From Cohnella cholangitidis (GTDB lineage Bacteria > Bacillota > Bacilli > Paenibacillales > Paenibacillaceae), in the NCBI RefSeq assembly GCF_014107495.1, contig NZ_CP041969.1:2815501-2879500 (forward strand): 64,000 bases of DNA, read 5' to 3'. A program made the position numbers and the translations under genes. The notes beneath the pieces were generated by a model that saw only the letters and a list, made by a program, of their open reading frames with translations, was not told the origin of the DNA and made no database searches. Shown in pieces: positions 1-8,973 of the stretch. Position 1 is the first letter of the stretch, and each line of letters starts with the position of its first letter.

Positions 1-2
1 CC

Positions 3-971
3 ATCATGGATGCCTGCCTGGCAACGAAAACCCATTACATGGATACGGCTAACTATGAGCCGGAAGACACGGCGAAATTCGAATACAAATGGCAGTGGGA
101 CTACCGCGAGCGCTTCGAAAAAGCGGGAATCACGGCTCTTCTGGGCAGCGGATTCGACCCTGGCGTAACAGGCGTATTCTCCGCCTACGCTCTCAAGCAC
201 TACTTCGATGAAATCGAATATATCGACATTCTGGACTGCAATGGCGGCGACCATGGTTATCCGTTCGCAACGAACTTCAACCCTGAAATCAACATCCGCG
301 AGGTTTCGGCTAACGGAAGATATTGGGAGAACGGCGAATGGATCGAAACCAAGCCAATGGAAATCAAGCGCGTGTATAACTTCGCCGAAGTCGGCGAGAA
401 GGACATGTACCTGCTCTACCATGAAGAACTTGAATCCCTTGCGGTAAACATGCCGGGACTGAAGCGCATTCGCTTCTTCATGACCTTCGGCCAAAGCTAT
501 CTGACACACCTCAAGGCGTTGGAGAACGTAGGAATGACTTCGATCGAACCGATCGAATTCGAAGGAAAGAAAATCATTCCACTCCAGTTCTTGAAGGCCG
601 TATTGCCGGATCCGGCGTCGCTCGGACCGCGCACGGTGGGCAAAACGAACATCGGCTGCATTTTCCAAGGCAAAAAAGACGGTCAAGCTAAAACGTACTA
701 TGTCTACAACGTTTGCGACCACCAAGAGTGCTATAAAGAAGTGGGCTCCCAAGCGATCTCCTATACGACAGGCGTTCCTGCCATGATCGGAGCTGCTATG
801 GTTCTGACCGGAAAATGGAATAAGCCAGGCGTATACAATGTTGAAGAGTTCGATCCGGATCCGTTCATGGAAGAGTTGAACAAATGGGGCCTTCCATGGG
901 TAGAAGACTTTAACCCGGTGCTTGTCGACGAAGAGCACGCACACACTAAACAGCCGGCGTTGGTTCGATAA
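3..971 (+). CDS. Carboxynorspermidine synthase (saccharopine dehydrogenase family), 3' part
   Basis: The gene runs in from the left edge, so its N-terminal NAD(P)-binding Rossmann part is missing and about 320 C-terminal residues remain. The family condenses aspartate semialdehyde with a diamine to give carboxynorspermidine or carboxyspermidine. The visible part holds the LGSGFDPGVTGVFSAYA segment and the DCNGGDHGYPFATNFNPEIN stretch typical of this branch of the saccharopine dehydrogenase-like family. The next gene, one base after the stop, is the matching decarboxylase nspC, which strongly supports the assignment over lysine-pathway saccharopine dehydrogenase. The first visible ATG at 6 is probably internal. 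Confidence 0.88.
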   Translation: MMDACLATKTHYMDTANYEPEDTAKFEYKWQWDYRERFEKAGITALLGSGFDPGVTGVFSAYALKHYFDEIEYIDILDCNGGDHGYPFATNFNPEINIREVSANGRYWENGEWIETKPMEIKRVYNFAEVGEKDMYLLYHEELESLAVNMPGLKRIRFFMTFGQSYLTHLKALENVGMTSIEPIEFEGKKIIPLQFLKAVLPDPASLGPRTVGKTNIGCIFQGKKDGQAKTYYVYNVCDHQECYKEVGSQAISYTTGVPAMIGAAMVLTGKWNKPGVYNVEEFDPDPFMEELNKWGLPWVEDFNPVLVDEEHAHTKQPALVR

Positions 972-972
972 G

Positions 973-2100
973 ATGCGCTTTGACGAATTACCCACGCCTT
1001 GTTTCGTCGTCGATGAAGCACTCATCGAGAACAATCTGAAAATCCTCGGCGGCGTCATGCAGCGTACAGGGGCAAAGATTGTATTAGCCCAAAAGGCATT
1101 CTCTATGACAGCGATGTATCCCCTTATTGGAAAATATCTTAACGGCACGACGGCCAGCGGCTTATTCGAAGCTCGCTTGGGTTACGAGGAAATGGGCAAA
1201 GAAACTCATGTCTTTGCCCCTGCCTATCGTGAAGACGAAATCGACGAAATTATTTCGATCTGCGATCACATTATCTTTAACTCGTTTTCCCAATTGGAAA
1301 AGTTCAAAGATAAAGCCCTTCTAGCCGGCAGGAAAGTCGGCCTCCGCATCAACCCGGAGTGCTCCACCCAGGTCGGGCATGAAATTTATGATCCATGCTC
1401 GCCAGGTTCACGTTTCGGCGCAAAACGCGACCAAGTGCGTCCGGAGCTGCTGGAAGGCGTGACCGGCCTGCACTTCCATACGCTTTGCCAGCAAAACTCG
1501 GACGACTTAGAAACTACGCTGAATGCCGTGGAAGAAAAGTTCGGCGAGTGGCTGCCGCGGATGGAGTGGATTAACTTTGGCGGCGGGCACCACATCACAA
1601 GAGAAGATTACGATTTAGCAACACTCGAGGCATGCATCAACAGAATGCAGGATAAGTACGGTCTCGAAGTGTATCTAGAGCCGGGCGAAGCCATTGCGCT
1701 CAACGCAGGCTATCTGATCACCTCTGTCCTTGATATTCATCAGAACGGAATGGAGATTGCCATACTCGACACGTCGGCTACCTGCCATATGCCGGATGTG
1801 CTCGAAATGCCTTATCGTCCGCCGCTTCTTGGTTCAGGCGAGCCTGGCGAGAAGCCCTTCACGTACCGCCTTGGCGGGCAAACCTGCCTGACAGGCGACG
1901 TGATCGGCGATTATTCGTTCGATCAACCGTTAAAGAGCGGCGATAGACTCGTTTTTGGCGATATGGCGATTTACTCCATGGTCAAAACCAACACCTTCAA
2001 CGGCATGCCGTTGCCGGCTATTGCCGTCAAAGACAAAGATGGCGACTGCAAGGTCGTGCGTAAGTTCGGCTACGACGATTTTAAGGTAAGACTTGCGTAA
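973..2100 (+). CDS. nspC: Carboxynorspermidine/carboxyspermidine decarboxylase
   Basis: A 375-residue PLP-dependent decarboxylase of the alanine racemase fold (group IV), which removes CO2 from carboxynorspermidine or carboxyspermidine to form the triamine. The N-terminal TPCFVVDEALIENNLK and the VLAQKAFS segment carrying the PLP lysine are visible, as are LHFHTLCQQ and the FGGGHHIT glycine loop; the length is usual for NspC. I chose ATG 973, one base after the previous stop, over an upstream in-frame codon because it gives the family's normal N-terminus and implies translational coupling to the synthase gene. A strong terminator follows, so the pair ends a transcription unit. Confidence 0.93.
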   Translation: MRFDELPTPCFVVDEALIENNLKILGGVMQRTGAKIVLAQKAFSMTAMYPLIGKYLNGTTASGLFEARLGYEEMGKETHVFAPAYREDEIDEIISICDHIIFNSFSQLEKFKDKALLAGRKVGLRINPECSTQVGHEIYDPCSPGSRFGAKRDQVRPELLEGVTGLHFHTLCQQNSDDLETTLNAVEEKFGEWLPRMEWINFGGGHHITREDYDLATLEACINRMQDKYGLEVYLEPGEAIALNAGYLITSVLDIHQNGMEIAILDTSATCHMPDVLEMPYRPPLLGSGEPGEKPFTYRLGGQTCLTGDVIGDYSFDQPLKSGDRLVFGDMAIYSMVKTNTFNGMPLPAIAVKDKDGDCKVVRKFGYDDFKVRLA

Positions 2101-2125
2101 ACAGAACCCTTAATCCATTTTTACT

Positions 2126-2160
2126 AAAAAACCTCCATGCCAATGGAGGTTTTTTGTTTT
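2126..2160 (+). terminator. Rho-independent terminator after nspC
   Basis: The inverted repeat AACCTCCAT / ATGGAGGTT with a four-base loop is extended by A and T runs and followed by TTTTTTGTTTT. It lies 25 bases after the nspC stop and should end the polyamine operon. Confidence 0.93.
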
Positions 2161-2468
2161 AGGGTATATCCTTCTATGGTGTCTGTCGCTTGTTCATTTC
2201 GAAAGCATACAGCATTCCGTTCTTCGCATGTCTAAAACTAGGTCCCTTAACCGGCACGTTATCATAATCCCCAAATCTCGTCTCGTCAAGAGATAATGCG
2301 CATATGAGCGACATAGCGGGGGATCCCCCTTATTCTTTCGAAATAGGAATCCATTTCCGAGTATGAAGCGCGATATCGCTTTTTCCAATTCATCCGGTTT
2401 CACGTAAAATTTGCTTCAGGTCGATGAGGAGATAAGGGATGTACACGCAAAGGAAAAGGAGGATCTGC
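2161..2468. other. Intergenic stretch, nothing firm
   Basis: This gap after the nspC terminator holds no gene I can support. A 69-codon minus-strand reading frame (2403 down to 2194, GTG start) begins plausibly (KPDELEKAISRF) but has no good ribosome binding site and matches nothing I know. The last bases contain the leader of the small gene at 2469. Confidence 0.4.
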
Positions 2469-2708
2469 ATGAACAGAGTGGACAAAATCAGATATATGCT
2501 CCTTTACGGTGAAGCGCCTGTAGCAGAATGTTACGGGTACATGGAGTTGAACCGGGATGGCAATATGATCGCGCTCTACAATAGGCATGGCGAGGAAATA
2601 GACATGTATGGCGGACATGAATTTGTCAGGGTACGGACGATTGGCAAATTCGATGACGAAGACCGCGATAACTTTTATTCCTTGCTAGAAAGCGATGGCG
2701 TAGGGTAA
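2469..2708 (+). CDS. Small hypothetical protein, 79 aa
   Basis: I do not recognise this protein. It is short, acidic and tyrosine-rich, with no signal peptide or membrane segment, and reads like a single small soluble domain (MLLYGEAPVAECYGYMELNR at the start). ATG 2469 was chosen because a very good site, AAAGGAGG, lies just upstream at 2456-2463; an in-frame ATG at 2439 has none. It stands alone on the plus strand, with no visible partner, and ends 120 bases before the convergent YdeI-like gene. Confidence 0.6.
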   Translation: MNRVDKIRYMLLYGEAPVAECYGYMELNRDGNMIALYNRHGEEIDMYGGHEFVRVRTIGKFDDEDRDNFYSLLESDGVG

Positions 2709-2831
2709 TCTGCACGACGGGCTGGACGGAACGCAATGAATATTCGGGAGCCGCTGCGATGCACGAGAAGACGCAAAGCATGGTTGCCGCTCTGCAAACG
2801 GTTTTTTGGATTGAAAGAGGGAGCTTATCGA

Positions 2832-3416
2832 TTAACGTTGATGTTCGAAGGCTGCGGCTCCTAATTTCTCAATCGCCTTATGCAGCTGATCCGCTCGATT
2901 CTTAGGCGTCGTTGCCTTCAGCAGCGGCAGGAGGACCGCATATCGAGCCGTCTTATCCAGCGCGAAGAACGCCTGCTTAGCCTGTTCATGCCGTTCAAGC
3001 TCGGCTGCCAGATCCGGAGGAGTCGCCGCGGTCCTTTGCGATTCGTACGCCGCATCCCATCTTCCATCCGCCTGCGCCAGACGAATTTCCGCATAACCCG
3101 GAGCTTTCATTCTTCCTGTTCCTATTAGTTCCTCTGCCTTCTGAACGTTAACCAAGGACCAGGGGCTTTTCTTCCGCCTCGGCGAATACCGTTGCAAGTA
3201 ATACGATTGGTCGAATGACTTACGGTGACTATCGATCCAGCCATAACACAGGGCGATGTCCAACGCTTCCGAAATGACGATCGAGCTGACGCCGGAACCT
3301 TTTTTGGCGATTCTCAACCAGGCGTCTTGCTGCCGGTCATGATGATTCGAGAGCCAAGTCTCCCATGCGGCAGAGTCGGCGAAATCGATAAACGAACGTT
3401 CGACGGAATTTTCCAT
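2832..3416 (-). CDS. YdeI/OmpD-associated family protein
   Basis: A 194-residue cytosolic protein of the YdeI family (bacteriocin-protection or OmpD-associated in annotations; biochemical role poorly known). The family pattern AWLRIAKKGSG, then EALDIALCYGWIDSHRKSFD, YLQRYSPRRKKSPWS and a DLAAELE helical tail is seen in order and at full length. The start at 3416 is supported by AAAGGAG nine bases upstream; a longer frame to 3467 lacks one. It lies downstream of, and in the same direction as, the VOC protein gene at 3475-3909, with 58 bases between. Confidence 0.85.
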   Translation of the reverse strand: MENSVERSFIDFADSAAWETWLSNHHDRQQDAWLRIAKKGSGVSSIVISEALDIALCYGWIDSHRKSFDQSYYLQRYSPRRKKSPWSLVNVQKAEELIGTGRMKAPGYAEIRLAQADGRWDAAYESQRTAATPPDLAAELERHEQAKQAFFALDKTARYAVLLPLLKATTPKNRADQLHKAIEKLGAAAFEHQR

Positions 3417-3474
3417 TAACGATTGCTCCTTTCTATCTCCCCTATTGAATGGTAAAATTTGATGCATCCTTATA

Positions 3475-3909
3475 TTAAGAATGACGAAGGGAATTCCATA
3501 CTTCTTTATAATGAGGACTATGAATCAACCCGATGACGTTGCCGAATGGATCGGCGACCGACGCCGTGAACCAATCCTCGCCGCGTTGCGTCAGGGGCTC
3601 GTATTCCGTGGCTCCGTATTCCGTCAGCTTTTTCAACATGGCGTCGACATCGTCCACGTGCCAGTAAAGGGTCGCTCCTCCCGGTCCCGTTACGCAAGCT
3701 GCCCGCGGCGCGTATTTCTTATCGATAATGCCCAGCTCGTTCTGAAAATCTCCGATCCGATACTCGATATACGCAGGGTTCTCGGAATCGGGGGCTTGAA
3801 AATACGGCTCTATCCCCAACAGCTTCGAATACCATTTTTTTGCGGATACGAGATCCCCCGCCCAAAAACTTACGTTGGCCATTCCTCTTAATTTCGGCGC
3901 GTTTGCCAT
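3475..3909 (-). CDS. VOC family protein (glyoxalase/bleomycin-resistance fold)
   Basis: A 144-residue protein with one vicinal-oxygen-chelate module pair: N-terminal MANVSFWAGDLVSAKKWYSKLLG with the usual FY..LLG pattern, a central YIEYRIGDFQNELGI strand, and C-terminal ASVADPFGNVIGLI. Members bind metals and small molecules, often antibiotics or electrophiles; the substrate cannot be read from sequence. AAGGAG lies upstream of the ATG. It is divergent from the AraC-type regulator at 3967 with only 57 bases between, suggesting that the regulator controls it. Confidence 0.85.
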   Translation of the reverse strand: MANAPKLRGMANVSFWAGDLVSAKKWYSKLLGIEPYFQAPDSENPAYIEYRIGDFQNELGIIDKKYAPRAACVTGPGGATLYWHVDDVDAMLKKLTEYGATEYEPLTQRGEDWFTASVADPFGNVIGLIHSPHYKEVWNSLRHS

Positions 3910-3966
3910 GCCTGCCCATCTCCTTTTTATTGTTGCTCGTTTAATTAACTCTTACACGTATTGTAG

Positions 3967-4800
3967 GTGATGATCATCGGAACCGTATTACAGAAATCCG
4001 CAGCCATTTACAAACCGGGCGGGCATTTGGATCCGTCGGGTTTTCAGCGGCATATTCGCTTTCATACGTATTTGCCTCCCGACGACTTAAGGCCGTTCGT
4101 AAACCACTTTTGGACGATTTGCTGGGATAGAGGAATGGAGCAAACCTATGTATCGGAGCAGGTTATGCATCGGCCTTATGTCGACGTGTTCATGTCCATG
4201 GAGGAATCGGGCATCCAATGCACGTTCCGGGACAGAAAGGACTACAAGGCAGCCGACGCAGGCAGAATTATCGGCGCAAGGTTTCGACCGGGCGCGTTCC
4301 GCGCGATATGGCAAGAGTCGATGGCAGGCTTGCACAATGAAACGATCGCTCTGCAACGCATATTCGCCGAGGCCGATCAAGCCGTCATCGAACATGCGCT
4401 TTCCTTGCCGGATGACGCCGCGGTCGGCGTTATCGCCGAACTTATTCAAGCCCGGCATCCGCAAATCGACCCGAACATCGAACGGATTAACCGAATCATC
4501 GACGCGATCGAAACCGAAAACTTGCAGACGGTCAGCGCTGTCGCGCAATGGATCGGCAAGAGCGAACGCTGGCTTCAACAGCTTTTTCAGGAGTATGTCG
4601 GAATCGGCATCAAGTGGCAGCTTCAAAGGAATAAACTGTTAGGAGCGGCGCAACGCATTCGGGAAACCGACAATCCCGATTGGGCGGATATCGCCTATGA
4701 GCTGGGGTACAGCAGTCAGCAGCATTTCATTACGGATTTCGGACGCGTGCTCGGCAAGACGCCGGTGCAATATAAGAAAGAACTGGGCGATCCAACTTAG
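3967..4800 (+). CDS. AraC family transcriptional regulator
   Basis: A 277-residue one-component regulator. The N-terminal two thirds (FHTYLPPDDLRPFVNHFWTI and following) match the sensory half often annotated DUF6597; the C-terminus has the two helix-turn-helix AraC DNA-binding unit (LQTVSAVAQWIGKSERWLQQLFQ, then WADIAYELGYSSQQHFITDFGRVLGKTPVQY). The gene begins GTG ATG; either could start, with TAGGTG close by. It is divergent from the VOC/YdeI pair and probably responds to the compound those proteins handle. Confidence 0.87.
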   Translation: MMIIGTVLQKSAAIYKPGGHLDPSGFQRHIRFHTYLPPDDLRPFVNHFWTICWDRGMEQTYVSEQVMHRPYVDVFMSMEESGIQCTFRDRKDYKAADAGRIIGARFRPGAFRAIWQESMAGLHNETIALQRIFAEADQAVIEHALSLPDDAAVGVIAELIQARHPQIDPNIERINRIIDAIETENLQTVSAVAQWIGKSERWLQQLFQEYVGIGIKWQLQRNKLLGAAQRIRETDNPDWADIAYELGYSSQQHFITDFGRVLGKTPVQYKKELGDPT

Positions 4801-4826
4801 AAATTTATTCTCCTGACTCCATATTT

Positions 4827-4903
4827 CGCCTTGCTTACGATAGTGTTCTTCGCACTGTCTGTAACGGCAAGTTCAAGGGCCATCCTTTTGCGGGATGGCC
4901 CTT
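4827..4903 (+). repeat. Dispersed palindromic repeat, copy J, with terminator
   Basis: This copy shows the right half of the repeat family clearly (CGCACTGTCTGTAACGGCAA followed by GTT) and a decayed left half (CGCCTTGCTTACGATAGTG). It runs straight into a hairpin AAGGGCCATCC / GGATGGCCCTT (4875-4903) followed by TGCTAGTT. It sits just after the AraC gene and may serve as its terminator. Confidence 0.75.
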
Positions 4904-5017
4904 GCTAGTTATAAAAACGGCAAACAGACCGATTACTAATTTCCACCAACTTTTTACGATTTATGATAATCTAAGTAGCACAATAGAAATATAATTTACT
5001 AAATGGGGAGACAACAA

Positions 5018-6268
5018 ATGATGTCGTGGAAGGGATTAATTGCAGGTATACTCATTCTCGCGCTTCTTATCAGCGAAGACACCGTTTCTGCACAACAAAC
5101 AAGGTTTACTGCGGAGCAGAAGGATGTTATGGCACAAACGTTGGCGGATGCTGACGAGAATAAATTAATAGGAGTTTCAGACACCGGATGGGTTTATTAC
5201 TGGGATAACGATTTCTGGACCATGCGTAAACGTTATTTCGATGGATCGCAGGATCAATTGGCTACTTCAGAGAAGCTGCTATATTTTATGCCTCCGACTG
5301 GTTATGTGACTCGTGACAATCGAAATATGAATGTCTTATCGATTCATGACGATCAGCCCTTTTTGAATAAGCTGCACGATCTAGAGCAATATCGATTTTT
5401 CTTTAAATCGGGTAATTCTATTGTTTATTGGGAAGGAACGGAGAAAGATGAAGTTGAATGGGCTGGTGAAGTTGTCACTGAGTATACGAAAGGGAATGTC
5501 AACGTCGCTGATCTTGACGGCAGCGGAGTAAAAACGCTTTTCAAAGATAATGGAAATCTAGATTATTACTCGATGGCTATTTATAACGGATATTTGTATT
5601 ATGTACTTCTTAACGAGGATCGCTACGGAGGCGAATTGTTCCGTGTCGGTCTTAACGGTAAAGGACGAGTTAAAATTGCCGATGACTATCATAGCGGTAT
5701 TGCGTCGAATGCCGGGAACGTTCCTGGAGGTTTGCGTTTCGTCGCGATGTTTGGAGAACGTTATGACCCTGGTCTTGTAATGAATAGCACAATTTTCTAT
5801 CAATCGACTGACCACTCATTCTACCGGATCAATATTGATGGTACGAAGAAGATTAAGCTTTCCGGCAATACGGGGGGGAATATAATCGACGGGAACTGGA
5901 TGTATTACTGTATAGTGCTAGATAGTGAACCAGGCACATTAACCTTCAACGGTCCGATTTATAAAGTAAACCTTAGTGGTGGAAAGCCTATCCAGCTAAC
6001 AGGGAATATGACTAACTTCTTAACAGCTAAAGACGGCTGGATTTATTACACTTATGAGACGAATGGCGGGAAAACTGTACTGGAGCGGAAGAAAGCAGAT
6101 AGCTCTGGACTCAAGCAACGGATCATGTCGGGCCAGTTCGACCCATTGTTAGAATATAAGCTTGTCGGTGACTGGTTCGTATACTCCGGCGAGAATGGCC
6201 TGTTTCGGGTCAAGCTTGATGGCAGCCAGAAAGTTGTTGTTGAGCTTTTTCCGAAGGATGAGCGCTAG
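5018..6268 (+). CDS. Secreted DUF5050-type beta-propeller-like protein
   Basis: A 416-residue exported protein. The N-terminus has a signal peptide (hydrophobic LIAGILILALLI then cleavage near VSAQQ). The body repeats the pattern YNGYLYYV, DGNWMYYC, KDGWIYYTY with intervening LFRVGLNGKG, FYRINIDGTKKIKLSG and IYKVNLSGGKPIQLTG strands, as in DUF5050 and TolB/propeller-like domains. I place the start at ATG 5018, seven bases after GGGGAG, rather than at ATG 5003, which overlaps that site. Ligand unknown. It stands alone on its strand. Confidence 0.75.
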   Translation: MMSWKGLIAGILILALLISEDTVSAQQTRFTAEQKDVMAQTLADADENKLIGVSDTGWVYYWDNDFWTMRKRYFDGSQDQLATSEKLLYFMPPTGYVTRDNRNMNVLSIHDDQPFLNKLHDLEQYRFFFKSGNSIVYWEGTEKDEVEWAGEVVTEYTKGNVNVADLDGSGVKTLFKDNGNLDYYSMAIYNGYLYYVLLNEDRYGGELFRVGLNGKGRVKIADDYHSGIASNAGNVPGGLRFVAMFGERYDPGLVMNSTIFYQSTDHSFYRINIDGTKKIKLSGNTGGNIIDGNWMYYCIVLDSEPGTLTFNGPIYKVNLSGGKPIQLTGNMTNFLTAKDGWIYYTYETNGGKTVLERKKADSSGLKQRIMSGQFDPLLEYKLVGDWFVYSGENGLFRVKLDGSQKVVVELFPKDER

Positions 6269-6317
6269 AGATAATGTTTTCAAGGGACTATCGGAGAATC
6301 GTTATGGCCTCATTAGT

Positions 6318-6920
6318 TTACTTTTGAGAATCAAGAACAAACATAGACGCATCCTGTCCCATGAATATTTTACTTCCGGTATAAAAAGTTTTGGATTGAA
6401 TATTCTTATACCCTATTTTCGTCATCTTGTCGGTTAGTTCATCTTGATGGAATCCGTTATGAACGATATCCGAAACGATATTTTCATTTTTATCAAAATC
6501 TACGATGAGCAAATGTCCTCCTTCATTCAGAACATCGAATAACCTTGATAAAACGAATTCAACATCATTAATATGAAGTAGAACCTGAGCCATAAAAATA
6601 TAGTCGGCACGTAAATCCGATAGATCTTCCTTCTCAAAATCAAAGCATAATGTATCCGCGTTCCGAATATTTAAATCCGAAATTTTTTGCTTGATTTGAT
6701 CAATCATGCTTGGCGATGTATCCAGAAAAAGCATGGAATTAAACTCGTTCAGCAAGTTCATGCCGACAAGACCGGTCCCGCAACCAAAATCGATAGCCTT
6801 CTTACTTTTAGCGTCAATTAAGTATTCACGAATGGCATCTGATGATACCTTGGCGATTTGGATTCTTTCGGGAGTGTCGTATATGTTCGCTATCATTTCA
6901 AACTTTTCCGTATTTCCCAT
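6318..6920 (-). CDS. Class I SAM-dependent methyltransferase
   Basis: A 200-residue Rossmann methyltransferase. Motif I is AIDFGCGTGLVGMNLL, followed by the acidic strand end MLFLDTSPSMIDQIK, motif II/III region DLRADYIFMAQVLLHIND, and GGHLLIVDFDK. The substrate is unknown; close relatives act on small molecules. The start at 6920 has GGAGAGGTGAAC before it. The gene is markedly more AT-rich than its neighbours, which hints at separate acquisition. No obvious operon partner. Confidence 0.88.
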   Translation of the reverse strand: MGNTEKFEMIANIYDTPERIQIAKVSSDAIREYLIDAKSKKAIDFGCGTGLVGMNLLNEFNSMLFLDTSPSMIDQIKQKISDLNIRNADTLCFDFEKEDLSDLRADYIFMAQVLLHINDVEFVLSRLFDVLNEGGHLLIVDFDKNENIVSDIVHNGFHQDELTDKMTKIGYKNIQSKTFYTGSKIFMGQDASMFVLDSQK

Positions 6921-7247
6921 GTTCACCTCTCCAATCATCGGATAAATTTTAACACAAGCGACGGTGAAAAAGACATCTGCCGGGCTTATTATTACCCTTT
7001 AGCGCAGCGCTGCATCGCAACAAAACAGCGACGGATCGGATCCGCCGCTGTGCATGCACTTATGCTTACTTCCCCCTTAGGGAATTGGATAACCCCGGAT
7101 CCTTCCGATGCCGGTACCGAAGAGGAAATCAATCTTGACCGTCAATAAGTCGTAGATTGTACGGATCGTCCCCATGATTATCGTCTATTCAAAACATACA
7201 AAAAAAGCATAAACTAAGGTACCTATAAGGAAGGAGACAATCGCCAG
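6921..7247. other. Intergenic region with a GyrI-like gene remnant
   Basis: No intact gene lies here. The middle part (about 7066-7130, minus strand) carries a decayed piece of a GyrI-like gene, listed separately. An inverted repeat around CAGCGACGGATC / GATCCGCCGCTG at 7027-7050 could form a hairpin. The last bases hold GGAAGGAG, the binding site for the SGNH hydrolase gene. Confidence 0.5.
7066..7130 (-). pseudogene. Remnant of a GyrI-like effector-binding protein gene
   Basis: Read on the minus strand this segment gives SVPASEGSGVIQFPKGE, which matches SVPEEHRVIQFPKGQ inside the intact GyrI-like gene at 40126-40605. At base level the two share the 17-mer CCCTTAGGGAATTGGAT (7074-7090 and 40322-40338) and CCGGTACCGA. 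No start or full frame remains, so this is a fragment. Confidence 0.6.
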
Positions 7248-7892
7248 ATGAAAACATATACCGCGCTCGGAGACTCCATCACCGCCGGTATCGGCGCAAG
7301 CTCCCCGACATCGGCGTACCCCTGCGTTGTGGCAAAATGGTTGCGAGAGAAGTCATGTCCGACGGCAGTCGGCACATTCGCGTATCCCAGCTGGACAAGT
7401 ACGGATTTACGGCTCGCTTTATCGGAACATGATTACTCCCCTGTGCGCAAATCCTCCGTCACGAGCATTTGGATCGGCGGCGATAATTTAATTGCGGCAG
7501 GGTTGCTTATCCTGAAGGGTGCAGGGACTCAAGCGATTCCGAAGCTTTTGTCGCAGTACGAACACGATGTAATCGCGATTGTTAAGGATACTCGTCGGCT
7601 TAGTAAAACTTCAATTATATTATGTACGCAGTATAACCCTTTTCCGAACGCTCCCATAGCTGTTCAATCCATTCAAGCTCTGAACGGAATTACGCAACGA
7701 ATTGCTTTCCGTTACCGCACGAAGCTCGCATCCGTTCATCAATGGTTCGCCAACAACCAAGCCGAACTCATTGCGGGTTATCGAAACGGACGTTTGGAAG
7801 ATGGCGCCGCAGGATCGTTACCGGTTCACCCGAACGACAAGGGGCACATGCGGATTGCCCGAGGCTTGATTCCTCTGATCGCGGGCAATTAA
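7248..7892 (+). CDS. SGNH/GDSL hydrolase
   Basis: A 214-residue esterase/lipase-like protein of the SGNH superfamily, cytosolic as written (no signal peptide). Block I is YTALGDSITAGIGA with the nucleophile serine; block V is LPVHPNDKGH with the Asp-x-x-His-like triad region. Block III normally reads GxND, but here it is IWIGGDNL, with the two residues swapped, an unusual oxyanion-hole motif that could lower activity or mark a subfamily. AAGGAAGGAG precedes the ATG. The gene converges on the alcohol dehydrogenase gene with 16 bases between. Confidence 0.83.
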   Translation: MKTYTALGDSITAGIGASSPTSAYPCVVAKWLREKSCPTAVGTFAYPSWTSTDLRLALSEHDYSPVRKSSVTSIWIGGDNLIAAGLLILKGAGTQAIPKLLSQYEHDVIAIVKDTRRLSKTSIILCTQYNPFPNAPIAVQSIQALNGITQRIAFRYRTKLASVHQWFANNQAELIAGYRNGRLEDGAAGSLPVHPNDKGHMRIARGLIPLIAGN

Positions 7893-7908
7893 AAGTTTTG
7901 CTCGGCTT

Positions 7909-8934
7909 CTACTTCTTAATATCAATAATAATCTTGCCTACATCAGATGCGCCGCTTGCCGCGAGCGTGAACGCCTCTGCGATCTGTTCCAGATCAAAGC
8001 GATGAGTGACCATTTCATCCACTTTGATCTTCCGCTCTTGGATCAATTGAATGGCAATGTCGTAATCCTGCTTGACATACATTTGAGTCCCTAGCAATGT
8101 TTTTTCGGCTCTTTGCAGCAGTTTGATTGGAAAAACAGGATCTTTGCTGACCAATGCCGTGATTACGATTTCACCGCCATTTTTAGTAATGGCCAAAGCT
8201 TGCCGTAACGTTAATTCTATTCCCGCAACATCAAAAGCACCATCTAGTCCTAGTCTGCCAACCTCCGCTTGGATACGTTCTTCTACATTCTCATTGGCCG
8301 GATCTATCACGATATCCGCGCCTAATCTGCTTGCAATATCCCTTCTGCTCTCAATGGGGTCTGATGCGACAACCAATGCAGCTCCGAACGCTTTGAGCAC
8401 CTGAATGATCAAGAGTCCGATCGGACCCGCTCCAAGAACTGCTATTTTCTTTCCTTCGACAGCCTTCATTCTTCTAACTGCATGCACCGCTACAGCAGCA
8501 CTTTCAACCATTGCACCCGCTGTCGCGCTGAATTGCTCCGGAATTTTTACGATATTGTACTCCGGTACGGCTGTATATTCCGCAAATCCCCCAGGATAGA
8601 AACCGCCAATGACCTTCAGGTCACGGCAAAGATTGAAATTCCCCGCACGGCATGGCTCGCATTCCCCGCAGCCCACTCCCGGAATCGCGCAGACGTAGTC
8701 GCCCGGCTGGATCGCTTTTACGTCTGCCCCTACTTCCACAACTCTGCCTGCAAATTCATGCCCCATTCTGACAGGAGGCTTCAATACGGGATGGTTTCCT
8801 CCATAGATATGAAGATCCGAACCACAAATCCCGCATGCATCATTCTCCACTAATACTTCATTTGGCTTTACTACCGGTCTTGCTGCATCTTCCATTTGCA
8901 TGAGCTTTTCACCGACTAGAACCGCTCTTTTCAT
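7909..8934 (-). CDS. Zinc-dependent alcohol/polyol dehydrogenase (MDR family)
   Basis: A 341-residue medium-chain dehydrogenase resembling sorbitol or galactitol-phosphate dehydrogenases. Catalytic zinc ligands C37, H59 and E60 (GICGSD, GHEFAG) and the structural zinc cysteines C89, C92, C95 and C103 are all present; the NAD-binding loop is VLGAGPIGLLI. It should oxidise a secondary hydroxyl of a sugar or polyol. It is the last gene of a minus-strand run: binding protein, two permeases, SDR, then this, with 39 bases after the SDR, so it probably acts on the imported substrate. Confidence 0.9.
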   Translation of the reverse strand: MKRAVLVGEKLMQMEDAARPVVKPNEVLVENDACGICGSDLHIYGGNHPVLKPPVRMGHEFAGRVVEVGADVKAIQPGDYVCAIPGVGCGECEPCRAGNFNLCRDLKVIGGFYPGGFAEYTAVPEYNIVKIPEQFSATAGAMVESAAVAVHAVRRMKAVEGKKIAVLGAGPIGLLIIQVLKAFGAALVVASDPIESRRDIASRLGADIVIDPANENVEERIQAEVGRLGLDGAFDVAGIELTLRQALAITKNGGEIVITALVSKDPVFPIKLLQRAEKTLLGTQMYVKQDYDIAIQLIQERKIKVDEMVTHRFDLEQIAEAFTLAASGASDVGKIIIDIKK

Positions 8935-8973
8935 TGGGCACCCCTGTATAAGTTATTCTTGATTGTTGTTAAC

